A stretch of DNA of 64,000 nucleotides from contig NZ_WIDQ01000004.1 of assembly GCF_009495745.1 (NCBI RefSeq), positions 1 through 64,000 on the forward strand, in the 5' to 3' direction. Under the pieces are notes generated by a model. That model was not told the origin of the DNA. It worked only from the letters and a program-made list of their open reading frames with translations, and searched no databases. Origin of the DNA: Niveispirillum sp. SYP-B3756 (GTDB taxonomy: Bacteria > Pseudomonadota > Alphaproteobacteria > Azospirillales > Azospirillaceae). Below, piece after piece: positions 25,989-35,203 of the stretch. A program made the translations under genes and the position numbers. Position 1 is the stretch's first letter; each line of letters opens with the position of its first letter.

Positions 25989-26531
25989 TCAGCCCTTTTT
26001 CACCGGGGCGGCATATTTGGCCAGCCAGTCGGCGATGGATTGCGGCGTCATGGAGCGGGCGCTGGACAGTTCGGCACTGTTGGTGGCGTTCAGCACCTTG
26101 TCATCGGCGGTGATGATCATCACCGTGGGCACGCCGCGCAGCTTTTCCACCCCATATTTCGCCGGGATCTGCAGGTTCTTGTTCATGCGGCCCACATCCA
26201 CCTTCACCAGCTCATAATGATCGGCCAGGAAGCTCTTCACCTCCGGCAGTTCCATGATGCCGGCCAGCACGCGGCAATCCGGGCACCAGTCCCCGCCGAA
26301 ATTCAGCATCACCCGCTTGCCATTGGCCTTGGCGCGGGCAAAGGCGGCGGCTACCTCCGCATCGGCATTGGCTTCCTCGTCATAGGGGAGCGGCAGCGGC
26401 TGCGGCAGGTTCTTGATATCGGTGACGGAAACGCTGGGGGCGGCCACCTGGGCGGCGGCCGTGCCGGCATCCAGCACGGGCAGGGCCAGCAGGCCGGCCA
26501 GGGCGAAGGCATGAAGGGCGGTTTTGCGCAT
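25989..26531 (-). CDS. Exported thioredoxin-fold protein
   Basis: A 180-aa protein with a cleavable signal peptide (FALAGLLALPVL core, cleavage near AAA-Q). The thioredoxin fold carries WCPDC (Cys83, Cys86) in MLNFGGDWCPDC and a cis-Pro in RGVPTVMII. It resembles thioredoxin_7-type periplasmic thiol-disulfide proteins. The CPDC centre, rather than CGPC or CPHC, does not by itself say whether it reduces or oxidises. It is in an operon with the downstream amidohydrolase. No cytochrome biogenesis gene is near. Confidence 0.85.
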   Translation of the reverse strand: MRKTALHAFALAGLLALPVLDAGTAAAQVAAPSVSVTDIKNLPQPLPLPYDEEANADAEVAAAFARAKANGKRVMLNFGGDWCPDCRVLAGIMELPEVKSFLADHYELVKVDVGRMNKNLQIPAKYGVEKLRGVPTVMIITADDKVLNATNSAELSSARSMTPQSIADWLAKYAAPVKKG

Positions 26532-26624
26532 GGATCGGTCCTTGGGAATGGAATTGAACGGGCTTCCGGCCGGCCGCCAGTGTAGCTTGCCCGCGCCCGC
26601 CGTGAAGGGGGCAAACCGGCTTTG

Positions 26625-27080
26625 ATGTTGGAAATCTTGGTTGATCCTGCCCTGATCGGCCTGTTCGGCCTCTGCTTTACCGCCGCCACCCTGCTGCCCG
26701 GCGGGTCAGAGGCGGCGCTGGTCGCCCTGGCGGTGCAGGGGGCACACCCGCCCTGGCTGCTGCTGGTGCTGGCGACGCTGGGCAATGTGCTGGGCTCGGT
26801 GGTGAATTTCTGGCTGGGCCGGGGGATGCGCCATCTGGTCGGCCGGCGCTGGTTCCCCGTCACGGCCGTCCAACTGGCGCGGGGGGAGGCGCTGTTCCAA
26901 CGCTATGGTGCCTGGACGCTGCTGTTTTCCTGGATGCCCATCATCGGCGATCCGCTGACGGTCGCGGCCGGCAGCCTGGGCGTGCGTTTTCCCCTGTTTG
27001 TGATGCTGGTCACTTTGGGGAAACTGGCGCGTTATAGTGTGGTGATGGTGCTGACGCTGGGTGTGTTGGGGGCGGTTTAG
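26625..27080 (+). CDS. YqaA/DedA family small membrane protein
   Basis: A 151-aa membrane protein of the SNARE-associated/DedA superfamily, YqaA branch. Features are AATLLPGGSEAALVALAV, GNVLGSVVNFWLGR, FQRYGAWTLLFSWMPIIGDPLTVAAGSLG. DedA proteins are linked to lipid flipping (undecaprenyl phosphate, phosphatidylethanolamine) and membrane homeostasis; the short YqaA form is less studied. Start 26625 ATG is preferred to a TTG one codon before. It stands alone, followed by an inverted repeat at 27111-27199. Confidence 0.85.
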   Translation: MLEILVDPALIGLFGLCFTAATLLPGGSEAALVALAVQGAHPPWLLLVLATLGNVLGSVVNFWLGRGMRHLVGRRWFPVTAVQLARGEALFQRYGAWTLLFSWMPIIGDPLTVAAGSLGVRFPLFVMLVTLGKLARYSVVMVLTLGVLGAV

Positions 27081-27110
27081 GCGTTTGGAATTAGGGTTAT
27101 CCGCCCCTTT

Positions 27111-27199
27111 TACCGTCACCCATGCTGCGGCCGGGGTCCAGGGGCCACAGGCGCTTTGCCCTACGAAACTGGACCCCGGCCTTCGCCGGGGTGACGGTA
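27111..27199. repeat. Inverted repeat related to the dRS3-like elements
   Basis: Arms of 31 bp (TACCGTCACCCATGCTGCGG... and ...TTCGCCGGGGTGACGGTA) pair at about 24 of 31 positions around a 27-bp centre. The outer ACCGTCA/TGACGGT and the motif cgaaggc match the arms of the repeats at 24617 and 51292, but the core is CCCCGG instead of TCCCGC. Confidence 0.7.
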
Positions 27200-27260
27200 G
27201 AGTGAGTGGAACTGGTGAGAAAGCCGGTTAATCCAGCGCCCATCAACAAGGAGAAACCCC

Positions 27261-27530
27261 ATGAGCTTCACTGACAAGCGCGATGCGTCCCGGTTCGAAC
27301 TGGCCGTTGACGGGCAGGTGGCCTTTGCCAATTACCGGCGCGGCCCCGATCTGATCGAGATTCTGCATGTGGAGGCGCCGCCCGCCCTGCGCGGTACCGG
27401 GGCGGCCGGCAAGTTGATGGAAGAGATCATGGAGGCGGCCCGGCTTGAAGGGGCGAAGATACGCCCCATCTGCGGCTATGCCTTCGCCTGGATGCGCAGG
27501 CACCCGACCCATCACGACCTGCTGGCCTGA
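27261..27530 (+). CDS. Short GNAT-fold N-acetyltransferase (YjdJ/COG2388 type)
   Basis: An 89-aa protein matching the minimal GNAT family (Acetyltransf_CG): FELAVDGQVAFANYRRG, then EILHVEAPPALRGTGAAGKLMEE as the acetyl-CoA pyrophosphate loop, and IRPICGYAFAWMRRHP with the conserved Cys near the end. Human GTLF3B/NATD1 is of this family; the acceptor is unknown. AAGGAG lies 10 bases before the ATG. The alpha/beta hydrolase gene follows after 18 bp, so they may be cotranscribed. Confidence 0.85.
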   Translation: MSFTDKRDASRFELAVDGQVAFANYRRGPDLIEILHVEAPPALRGTGAAGKLMEEIMEAARLEGAKIRPICGYAFAWMRRHPTHHDLLA

Positions 27531-27548
27531 TCCCATCGGGGAGAAGAG

Positions 27549-28568
27549 ATGCGCCGCCTGACCATTCCCGCCCTCACCGCTGCCCTGCTGACCGGCCTTG
27601 CCGCCCCGGCGGCGCTGGGCCAATCGTCCGCCGCCCCGGTCTATGGCGTGCAGTTGGAAGGGTTCGATTATCCTTACCCGTTGAAGCATTATACCTTCGC
27701 CAGCCAGGGGCAGGATCTGTCCATGGGCTATATGGATGTGGCCCCCACCGGCCCGGCCAATGGCAAGGTGGTGGTGCTGCTGCATGGCAAGAATTTCTGT
27801 GCCGCCACCTGGGAAGCCACCATCGGCGTGCTGGCCGGGGCGGGTTATCGTGTCATTGCCCCCGATCAGGTGGGGTTCTGCACCTCTTCCAAGCCGGTGC
27901 GCTATCAGTTCTCTCTGGCGCAACTGGCGACCAACACGCGTGACCTGCTGCGCTCCCTGGGGGTGACCAGGCCCATCATCATGGGCCATTCCATGGGCGG
28001 GATGCTGGCCATCCGCTATGCCCTGACCTTTCCTGATGGCGTACAAAAGCTGTTGCTGGTCAACCCGATCGGGCTGGAGGACTGGCAGTTCGAGGGGGTG
28101 CCCTATGCCAGTATCGACAGCCTCAATGAAAATGAGCTGAAAACCAGCGCCGACACCATCAAGGCCTATCAGCTGCGCTTCTATTATAATGGCAACTGGA
28201 AGCCCGATTATGACCGCTGGGTACAGATGGCGGCGGGGCTTTATAATGGGCCGGGCCGGCAGCAGGTGGCCTGGAACCAGGCGCAGACGTCGGAAATGAT
28301 CTTCACCCAGCCGGTGGTGCATGAACTGGTGCGGCTGCGCCCGCCCACAGTGCTGTTCATCGGAGCCAAGGACCGCACCGCCCCCGGCGCCAACCGCGCA
28401 GATGAGGAAACCCGCGCGCGGCTGGGCAATTATGCGGAACTGGGCCGCCGTGCTGCCAAGGCGATTCCCAACAGCACCCTGGTGGAATTCCCCGCCTTCG
28501 GCCATTCCCCGCAGGTGGAAGCGCCGGACGATTTCCACAAGGCGCTGCTGGAACAGTTGGGGCGGTAA
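27549..28568 (+). CDS. Exported alpha/beta hydrolase
   Basis: A 339-aa alpha/beta hydrolase with an N-terminal signal peptide (TAALLTGLAAPAALG, cleavage after ALG-Q). The oxyanion block is VVVLLHGKNFCAATWE, the nucleophile elbow GHSMGG with Ser148, and the catalytic His is in FPAFGHSPQ near the C-terminus; an Asp follows VLFIGAKD. It is probably periplasmic. Relatives are annotated as epoxide hydrolase-, haloperoxidase- or lipase-like; substrate is unknown. Start follows GGGGAGAAG. It is convergent with addA, whose stop is 12 bp away. Confidence 0.87.
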   Translation: MRRLTIPALTAALLTGLAAPAALGQSSAAPVYGVQLEGFDYPYPLKHYTFASQGQDLSMGYMDVAPTGPANGKVVVLLHGKNFCAATWEATIGVLAGAGYRVIAPDQVGFCTSSKPVRYQFSLAQLATNTRDLLRSLGVTRPIIMGHSMGGMLAIRYALTFPDGVQKLLLVNPIGLEDWQFEGVPYASIDSLNENELKTSADTIKAYQLRFYYNGNWKPDYDRWVQMAAGLYNGPGRQQVAWNQAQTSEMIFTQPVVHELVRLRPPTVLFIGAKDRTAPGANRADEETRARLGNYAELGRRAAKAIPNSTLVEFPAFGHSPQVEAPDDFHKALLEQLGR

Positions 28569-28580
28569 CGCCCCACCCGC

Positions 28581-31500
28581 TTACCCCGGCCGGTGCGTAT
28601 CCAGCAACCCGTCCGGCAGTTCCATCGTGTAGGGCCCATCGGTCCAGAGCAGCAGGGAACGCACCCTGCGGCCGGGATAGAGCTGCCGCATGGCATCCCG
28701 ATAGGCCGACATCTGCTGCAGATAGATCACCGGCACATCCTCGGCCTGTTTGGGCGGGGGCCGGTTGGTCTTGTAATCGACGATCCAGACCTCCGCATCC
28801 GTGACCAGCAGCCGGTCGATCTGGCCGGAGATGGCCCAGTCGCCCACCAGCCCCACCACCGGCACCTCGCCCCGGCTGTCCGGCCCGAACAGGGGCGCGA
28901 AGCGGGGATCGGTCAGCACGGCAATGGCTTCGTCGGCGATTTCCCGCTGCTCTGCCGCCGCCAATTCATGCGCCGGCCGCGCCAGCCACGCGGTGGCACT
29001 GTCCCGCCAATGGGCGGGGTCGGTATCGGGCAGCACCTGCAACAGCTTATGCATCAGCGTGCCGCGCTTGTAGCGCTTGCCATCATCGGCCCCCAAGGGG
29101 GAGCGCACGGCCGGTTCCGGCCCTTCCGGCTGGGAGGGCATCAGCGGTTTGGATGGGGTGGGGTCTTTCGGGGCCGGCACGCGGGCCCAGAGGGGCAAAC
29201 TGTTTGCGGGTCCGGTGCTGGGGGCCAGCGGGGGCGGGGCCTTCACCGGTTCGGTCTGCACATCATGCAAAGCCAGCCCTTCACCGGCCCAGCCGGCCGG
29301 TGAAATGGCGGTGAAGTCAAACGGCACGCCCTTGGCCATGCCGCCCAGCGCCTGTTCCACCAGCCGGTACCAGCTTCCGGGCCCGCCGGATTTGGCCGCC
29401 TGTTCCCAGCCGCAGACGATCAGCCGGTCTTCCGCCCGCGTCAGCGCCACATAGAGCAGGCGGCGATATTCCTGGTCGCGCCTTCGGTCGGCGGCGGCGC
29501 GCACCTCCTTGGCCCCATCATGTTCCATGCCCCGGCGCGGGGCGTAAAGCAGCACATCTGGCCCGCCTGCCTCCGGCTCCGGCCACAGGATGCGCGGGCT
29601 CATATCCGGTTCGCCCATCGTGTCGGGCAGGAAAACGATGGGGGCCTGCAAGCCCTTGGAACCATGCACGGTCATGATCCGCACCAGCCCTTCGCCCTCC
29701 CCCCCGCCGGTATCCAGCTCGCGCTTCACCTCCGCCTGTGACGCCTCCAGCCAATGGATGAAGCCTTGCAAGGAGGCGACGTGATCGCGCTCAAAGGTCA
29801 GGCAGGCGGTCAGAAATTCATCCAGCGGGTCCATCGCCTCCGACCCCAGCCGGGCCAGGATGGCGCGACGGCCGGACCCTTCGCCGGGTTTGGGGTCGGC
29901 GGGGCAGGGCCGTGTCAGCAGGCCGGCAAACAGCTCATAGGGCGCGCGGTAATCGGTATCGGCCAGCAAGGCGCGCAGATAATCATGGGCGGGCGCCAGG
30001 GCCGCATCGGTTTTGGCCTTGTTGGTCAGTGCCATCCACAGGCTGCCGGGGCGATCATAGGCCACCTGGAAAAGCTGATCCTCCGAAAGCCCGATCAGGG
30101 GGGATTTCAGCAGGGTGGCCAGCGTCAGATCATCTTCCGGCAGAATCAGGAACCGGCCCAGCGCCAGCAGGTCCATCACCGACAATTGTTCAGTCAGCAC
30201 CATCCGGTCGATGCCGGCCACCGGCACGTCGCGGTCCTTCAGGGCGCGGACCAGATGCTGCACAAACTGGTTGCGGCGGCGGACCAGCACCATGATATCG
30301 CCCGGCCGCACCGGGCGGCCCTTGGGTTCCAGCATCTCCCCCTGGCGCAGCCAGACGGATATCTGGTCGGCCATCACGGCGGCCAGCCGGGCCACCGGCT
30401 TGTCAGCCTGTTCGGTGGCGGTTGGCGGGGCCCAGGGCGTGGGTTCGGCGGCGTCAGCCGGGCGCACCAGCGGCCAGATTTCCACCTTGCCGGCCATGCC
30501 GCGCCGGAAGGGGATGTGGCGCACATCCACCCCATCGCTGGCCACCCCGTCACGGGCCAGCCCGGCGGCAAAGACCTGATCCACCGCGCGCAGCACGGCC
30601 GCGACGGAGCGGAAGGAGGTTTGCAGGTCCACCACCTGCCAGTTTTGGGCGGCGGCAGCCACTTTCTGCCCGAAATGCTGGCGCATCCGGGCGAATTCCG
30701 CCGGGTCGGCGCGCTGGAAACTGAAGATCGACTGCTTGTCGTCACCCACCACGAACAGGGTGCGGATTTTGCCGTCCGCTGCGTTCAACCCGCTGAAAAA
30801 CTCCTCGGCGATGCTTTTCACCACGGCCCATTGTTCGGGGTTGGTGTCCTGCGCCTCATCGATCAGCACATGGTCCAGCCCGCCATCCAGCTTGTACAGC
30901 ACCCAGGCGCAGGCATCGGGCCGCCCGGCCATCACCCCCTGGCCGGTCAGAAGGTTGGAGGCGGCCAGGATCAGATCATCGAAATCCAGCAGGGCGCGGG
31001 CATCCTTCAGCCGCTGATAGGTGCCCAGCATCGCCTCGCCCAGCCGCAGCAGGGCGGCGGTATAGGTGCCGACCAGCAGGCGTTTTTGTTCCTCCAGCAC
31101 GGCGATCAGGCGGGCGGCCTCCCGCTGCAATATGTCCAGCGCCATCGGGTCGCTATCGACCAGCTTCTTGGTCATCAGGGTCTTGCGCACCTCCCCATCC
31201 GCCGTCAGCAGCAGGGGAAGGTAGCCGCGCCAGTTGCGCAGGCGGCTGGCGGCGTCGCTGTCCAGCCACATCTGCAAACCGATGCCGCGTTCAATATCCG
31301 TCTTGCTGCCACCGGCCAGATGGGCGCAGCAGCGGCGCAGGCCGATCATGTCAAAGCCGCCATCCGCGCAGGCCCGTGTCAGCAAGGCCGCCTCGCTGTC
31401 GCCTTCGGCCAGCCGCAGATGCTGGCGCAGGGCGGTGATGGCGCCTTCCAGCCCGCCATTTGCATCCAGAATGCGCCGCAGCCGCCCGCGCTCGGCCGTC

Positions 31501-32114
31501 AGGTCAGCCAGCAACTGGTTGAAATCATCCTCCGACACGGTGCCGGCCAGCAGGGCCACGGCCTGGGACAGGGGGCTGTCGGGGTCATAGCGTCCGGCCA
31601 GTAGCACGGATTGCTTGGCCTCCTCCAGCAGCTCATCCGCCGTGCGGTCGTCCATCACCTCAAAATTCGGGGCCAATCCTGCTTCCAGGGGGAAGCGGCG
31701 CAGCAGCGACTGACAGAAGGCATGGATGGTCTGGATTTTCATGCCACCCGGTGCATCCAGCACGCGGGCAAACAGGCGGCGGGCGGCGGTGACATCGGCG
31801 CCGGATGGCGCATGACCGGTCAGGGCCGTCAGATAGTCCTGGAGCTTGGCATCCTCTGCCACCGCCCAGACTGACAGGCGGTCGGCGATGCGGTTGGCCA
31901 TTTCCGCCGCTGCCGCCTTGGTGAAGGTCAGGCAAAGGATGCGCGACGGTTCCGTGCCGGCCAGCATCAGCCGCAGCACCCGGTCGGTCAGCACCTTGGT
32001 CTTGCCCGTTCCCGCCGATGCCCCGACCCAGACGGAGCTTTCCGGGTCGGACGCCCGGCGCTGCAGGACATTGGGGTCGGTGGGGCGGTCGATGGTCTGG
32101 ATGTCTGTCGGCAT
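28581..32114 (-). CDS. addA: Double-strand break repair helicase-nuclease AddA
   Basis: A 1177-aa UvrD-family helicase with a C-terminal RecB-type nuclease. Walker A is GASAGTGKTKV near residues 31-41; DEAQDTNPEQW is motif II; VARLTRAEDRL-like VALTRAEDRLIV is motif VI. The nuclease centre is seen in GQIDRLLVTDAEVWIVDYKTN (Asp and Asp-x-Lys). AddAB resects broken ends up to a Chi-like signal for RecA loading. The ATG at 32114 is chosen because the conserved domain follows; upstream in-frame sequence overlaps the divergent kinase gene. In most alphaproteobacteria addB lies just upstream; here a divergent sensor kinase takes that place, so the partner must be elsewhere. Confidence 0.92.
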   Translation of the reverse strand: MPTDIQTIDRPTDPNVLQRRASDPESSVWVGASAGTGKTKVLTDRVLRLMLAGTEPSRILCLTFTKAAAAEMANRIADRLSVWAVAEDAKLQDYLTALTGHAPSGADVTAARRLFARVLDAPGGMKIQTIHAFCQSLLRRFPLEAGLAPNFEVMDDRTADELLEEAKQSVLLAGRYDPDSPLSQAVALLAGTVSEDDFNQLLADLTAERGRLRRILDANGGLEGAITALRQHLRLAEGDSEAALLTRACADGGFDMIGLRRCCAHLAGGSKTDIERGIGLQMWLDSDAASRLRNWRGYLPLLLTADGEVRKTLMTKKLVDSDPMALDILQREAARLIAVLEEQKRLLVGTYTAALLRLGEAMLGTYQRLKDARALLDFDDLILAASNLLTGQGVMAGRPDACAWVLYKLDGGLDHVLIDEAQDTNPEQWAVVKSIAEEFFSGLNAADGKIRTLFVVGDDKQSIFSFQRADPAEFARMRQHFGQKVAAAAQNWQVVDLQTSFRSVAAVLRAVDQVFAAGLARDGVASDGVDVRHIPFRRGMAGKVEIWPLVRPADAAEPTPWAPPTATEQADKPVARLAAVMADQISVWLRQGEMLEPKGRPVRPGDIMVLVRRRNQFVQHLVRALKDRDVPVAGIDRMVLTEQLSVMDLLALGRFLILPEDDLTLATLLKSPLIGLSEDQLFQVAYDRPGSLWMALTNKAKTDAALAPAHDYLRALLADTDYRAPYELFAGLLTRPCPADPKPGEGSGRRAILARLGSEAMDPLDEFLTACLTFERDHVASLQGFIHWLEASQAEVKRELDTGGGEGEGLVRIMTVHGSKGLQAPIVFLPDTMGEPDMSPRILWPEPEAGGPDVLLYAPRRGMEHDGAKEVRAAADRRRDQEYRRLLYVALTRAEDRLIVCGWEQAAKSGGPGSWYRLVEQALGGMAKGVPFDFTAISPAGWAGEGLALHDVQTEPVKAPPPLAPSTGPANSLPLWARVPAPKDPTPSKPLMPSQPEGPEPAVRSPLGADDGKRYKRGTLMHKLLQVLPDTDPAHWRDSATAWLARPAHELAAAEQREIADEAIAVLTDPRFAPLFGPDSRGEVPVVGLVGDWAISGQIDRLLVTDAEVWIVDYKTNRPPPKQAEDVPVIYLQQMSAYRDAMRQLYPGRRVRSLLLWTDGPYTMELPDGLLDTHRPG

Positions 32115-32237
32115 GATGGCGGCAGAGTAGCGGGGTGGGGGCCCCTCACGCAACGGGTGACGCCCGCCGCCGGTTCGGGTTAATGTTACCCTTGGTTGCG
32201 GGGTGTCCATTGTTCTCCACAGAAAGCGGGGGCGTCG

Positions 32238-33254
32238 GTGGGTCGGGAAAAATGGCTGGATGCGGCACCGGCGCGCACGGCCCGGCGAGTGGCGCTGGTG
32301 TTCCTGCTGCCCTCCATTGCCTGGATCGTCTTTTCCGACCGGGTGGCGGAGGTTCTTTTCTCCGATCCTGATACGCTGTCCCTGTTCCAGACGGCCAAAG
32401 GGCTGCTGTATGTCGGCAGCATCACCATCATCCTTTATCTGGTGGTGCGGGGGCTGATGACCAGCTTTGCCGAGCGCACCCACGCAGCCCTGGCCGCCCG
32501 AGAGGCCGGGGCAGAGGCATTACACCAGGCGCAGATGGAAAGTCAGGCACTGGAACGGGCCAAGACCCAGTTCCTCTCCAGCGTCAGCCATGAGCTGCGC
32601 ACGCCCCTGAACGCTGTCATCGGTTTTTCGGAAATGCTGGGCCAGCCGGATATTGCCCGCTCGGTGGAGCGGGTGCGCGACTATGCCGGGGAGATTGCCA
32701 GCGCCGGCCATAATCTGCTGGAACTGGTGGAAGCCATTGTTGCCTGCGCCGAGGCGGAGGTGGGGCGCCCCCTGCGGCTGGAAAGGCTGGACCTGCGGGC
32801 GGAGGCGCTGCGGGCTGCCGGCAATGCGCGGGTGCGGGCGCAGCAATGCCGCACCGATGTAACGGTGGCGGTGCCCGATGACCTGCTGGTCCGGGCCGAC
32901 GCCATCGCCCTGCAGCAAATCCTGTTTGCCCTGCTGGATAATGCCATCGCCCATACCCCGCCGCAGACGCGGGTGGAGATCACGGCCGGGGTGCTGGCCG
33001 ATGGCGGGGTGCGGCTGGTGATTGCCGATGACGGGCCGGGGATGCCGGATGCCCTGCGTGACGCCATCGGCAAGCCATTTCTGCGCGCCGGCGACCCGAT
33101 GACGGCGGGGGTCGGCGGCCTGGGGCTGGGGCTCTATCTGGCGGCCCTGCTGGTCCGCCGCCATGGGGGTGAGCTGTCGGTCGACACACAGGGCGGCGGC
33201 ACCCGGATCATGCTGCGTTTTCCGGGTGGGGCCGTCACGCCAGCGTCTCGTTGA
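32238..33254 (+). CDS. Membrane-bound sensor histidine kinase
   Basis: A protein of about 338 aa with two transmembrane helices near the N-terminus (VALVFLLPSIAWIVF; GLLYVGSITIILYLVV) separated by a short external loop, a coiled linker, then the HisKA domain (SSVSHELRTPLNAVIGF) and HATPase_c domain with N box DNAIAHTPP, G1 IADDGPGMP and G2 GLGLGLYLA. The tiny sensor loop suggests that it detects a membrane or cytoplasmic cue. No ATG precedes the first helix; GTG 32238 follows GGGGGC and is the best start, with TTG 32196 as an alternative. No response regulator is adjacent. Its last 20 bp overlap the end of the convergent ptsI gene. Confidence 0.85.
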   Translation: MGREKWLDAAPARTARRVALVFLLPSIAWIVFSDRVAEVLFSDPDTLSLFQTAKGLLYVGSITIILYLVVRGLMTSFAERTHAALAAREAGAEALHQAQMESQALERAKTQFLSSVSHELRTPLNAVIGFSEMLGQPDIARSVERVRDYAGEIASAGHNLLELVEAIVACAEAEVGRPLRLERLDLRAEALRAAGNARVRAQQCRTDVTVAVPDDLLVRADAIALQQILFALLDNAIAHTPPQTRVEITAGVLADGGVRLVIADDGPGMPDALRDAIGKPFLRAGDPMTAGVGGLGLGLYLAALLVRRHGGELSVDTQGGGTRIMLRFPGGAVTPASR

Positions 33255-35052
33255 ACCCGTCCAGCAGCTTGGCGATCTGGCCGCTGTCCAGCTTGACCAT
33301 CACCTGTTCCGCCAGGGCGGTGGCGCGGTTCAGGTCCAGCGCCCGCACGCGGCGCTTCACCAGGGGCAGGTTGGCTGGCGCCATGGAGAGTTCGCGCACG
33401 CCCAGCCCCAGCAGCAGCGCGGTGAAGCGCGGATCGCCGGCCATTTCCCCGCAGATGGAAACGGGGATGCGGGCATGGTTGGCCGCCTGCACGGTGAATT
33501 GCACCAGCCGCAGCACCGCCGGGTGCAGCGGATCGTAAAGATGGGCCACCTGCTCGTCACCCCGGTCGATGGCAAGCGTGTACTGGATCAGGTCGTTGGT
33601 GCCGATGGCGAAGAAATCGCAGACATCGGCCAGGGCGTCGGCCGCCAGGGCTGCCGCCGGTATCTCGATCATGGCGCCCAGCTTGGGCATTTCCGCCGGG
33701 ATCGGCACGCCGCGCCGCTGCAGGCGGCGGGCGACGATATTCATCATGTCGCGCACATGCCGTACCTCGCCGGGGGAACAGATCATCGGCACCAGCACGC
33801 GCAACGGCCCATGGGCGGCGGCGCGCAGCATGGCCGCCAGCTGGGTTTCCAGCAGCTTGGGTTCTTTCAGCCCCAGCCGGATGGCGCGCAGGCCCAGGGC
33901 GGGGTTGGCCGGGCTGGCAAAATGCTGGCGCAACGGCCCTGCCAGCTTTTCGCCCCCCACATCCAGGGTGCGGGCGGTGACCGGGCGTCCCTCCATCTGC
34001 TCTACCAGGGTGCGCAGCGTCTCGTACTGCTCTTCCTCCCCCGGCAGATCGTCGCGGTTCATATAGAGGAATTCGGTGCGCAGCAGGCCGATGCCGGCGG
34101 CCCCGGCATCGCGGGCATTGTCCAGCTCCCGTGGCAGTTCCAGATTGGCCTGCAGACCAATGCCGGTACCGTTCAGCGTGATGGCGGGCAGGCTGCCCAG
34201 GCCGCGCAGCTGCTCCCGCTCCGTCCGCCAGGCGGTCTGGCGCTGGCGATACTCGGCCAGCATTTCCGGGGAAGGGTTCAGCAGCACCCGGCCCTGCTGC
34301 CCGTCCAGAATCACCATGTCGCCGGGTTGCACGCCCTGCAGCAGCCCGGCCGAACCCAGAACGGCCGGCAGGCCCAGCGACCGCGCCATGATGGCGGTAT
34401 GGCCCTCCGCCCCGCCCAGCACCGTGGCAAAGCCGGCGATGCGCGCCGGGTCCAGCAGGGCCGTATCGGCTGGCGTCAGCTCCTCCGCCAGAATCACCGA
34501 ATCGGCGGGCAGGCGGGAGAAGGCGAGATAGGGTGTGTCCTGCAGGTTCCGGATCAGCCGTCGGCCCGCCTCCCGGATATCATCCACGCGGGCGGCCAGA
34601 TAGGCATCATCCATGGCGGCGAAGCTTTGCGCCAGGGTGGCGATTTCCTGCTGCACCGCCGATTCGGCATTGGCCAGATCGTCGCGGATGCGCCGTTCCA
34701 CCCCGCGGATCAGGCGGGAACCGGACAGCATGGCCTGATGCGCCTCCAGCAGGGTGGCGACGTCGGCGGCCGCCTCTTCCGGCAGGGTGCGGGCCTTCAG
34801 CTTCAGCTTGGCCAACTGGCGCCGGGCCTTTTCCACCGCTTGGTGGAAGCGCTTCAGCTCATCTGCCACCGCCTCGGCGGCGATCTCATATTCCGGCACC
34901 TGGGGGGTGCCGGCTTCCACCACATGGGCGGGACCGATGGCGATGCCCGGCGACACGCCCAGCCCGCGCAGGATGCGCTGGCGGCCGGGAAGTGCGGATG
35001 AAATGTCGGTCCCCATCCCGCCGGTGCGGGCATAGTCGTTGCGCGGTGTCAT
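33235..35052 (-). CDS. ptsI: Phosphoenolpyruvate-protein phosphotransferase (enzyme I)
   Basis: A 605-aa enzyme I that passes phosphate from PEP to HPr. After an N-terminal tail comes the HPr-binding/phospho-His domain, with active His218 in GGAEGHTAIMARSLG. The C-terminal PEP-binding barrel has GLLRTEFLYMNR, and the Cys acid-base block ICGEMAGDP. There is no GAF domain, so it is the plain rather than the EI-Ntr form. It is the last gene of the hprK-rapZ-EIIA-HPr-ptsI series on the minus strand, 151 bp after the HPr gene. The start follows AGGAA. Together with HPr and EIIA and with no sugar permease nearby it probably serves regulation rather than sugar uptake. Confidence 0.94.
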   Translation of the reverse strand: MTPRNDYARTGGMGTDISSALPGRQRILRGLGVSPGIAIGPAHVVEAGTPQVPEYEIAAEAVADELKRFHQAVEKARRQLAKLKLKARTLPEEAAADVATLLEAHQAMLSGSRLIRGVERRIRDDLANAESAVQQEIATLAQSFAAMDDAYLAARVDDIREAGRRLIRNLQDTPYLAFSRLPADSVILAEELTPADTALLDPARIAGFATVLGGAEGHTAIMARSLGLPAVLGSAGLLQGVQPGDMVILDGQQGRVLLNPSPEMLAEYRQRQTAWRTEREQLRGLGSLPAITLNGTGIGLQANLELPRELDNARDAGAAGIGLLRTEFLYMNRDDLPGEEEQYETLRTLVEQMEGRPVTARTLDVGGEKLAGPLRQHFASPANPALGLRAIRLGLKEPKLLETQLAAMLRAAAHGPLRVLVPMICSPGEVRHVRDMMNIVARRLQRRGVPIPAEMPKLGAMIEIPAAALAADALADVCDFFAIGTNDLIQYTLAIDRGDEQVAHLYDPLHPAVLRLVQFTVQAANHARIPVSICGEMAGDPRFTALLLGLGVRELSMAPANLPLVKRRVRALDLNRATALAEQVMVKLDSGQIAKLLDGFNETLA

Positions 35053-35203
35053 GGGCTGTTTCCTGCGGGCGTATCGCCCGCTTATAGTCCAACGCCGGCC
35101 TTACGCCCAGGCGGCGGACCATAACCTTCCGTTTCGGGTGGGTATTTCCCGGTTCTGCGACCGGGTTGGGATGTCTGATCCTGCGGGTGTGCTGCCGGCC
35201 GGC

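Noticed and set aside
29754-31604. 616-codon open frame opposite addA
   Set aside because: Low-complexity His/Gln/Gly-rich translation typical of antisense frames in high-GC DNA; addA motifs are on the other strand.
32115-32483. N-terminal extension of AddA by 123 residues
   Set aside because: It overlaps the divergent histidine kinase gene and is Gln/His/Gly-rich without family resemblance.
33163-35001. 612-codon open frame opposite ptsI
   Set aside because: Antisense shadow; the minus strand encodes a complete enzyme I.
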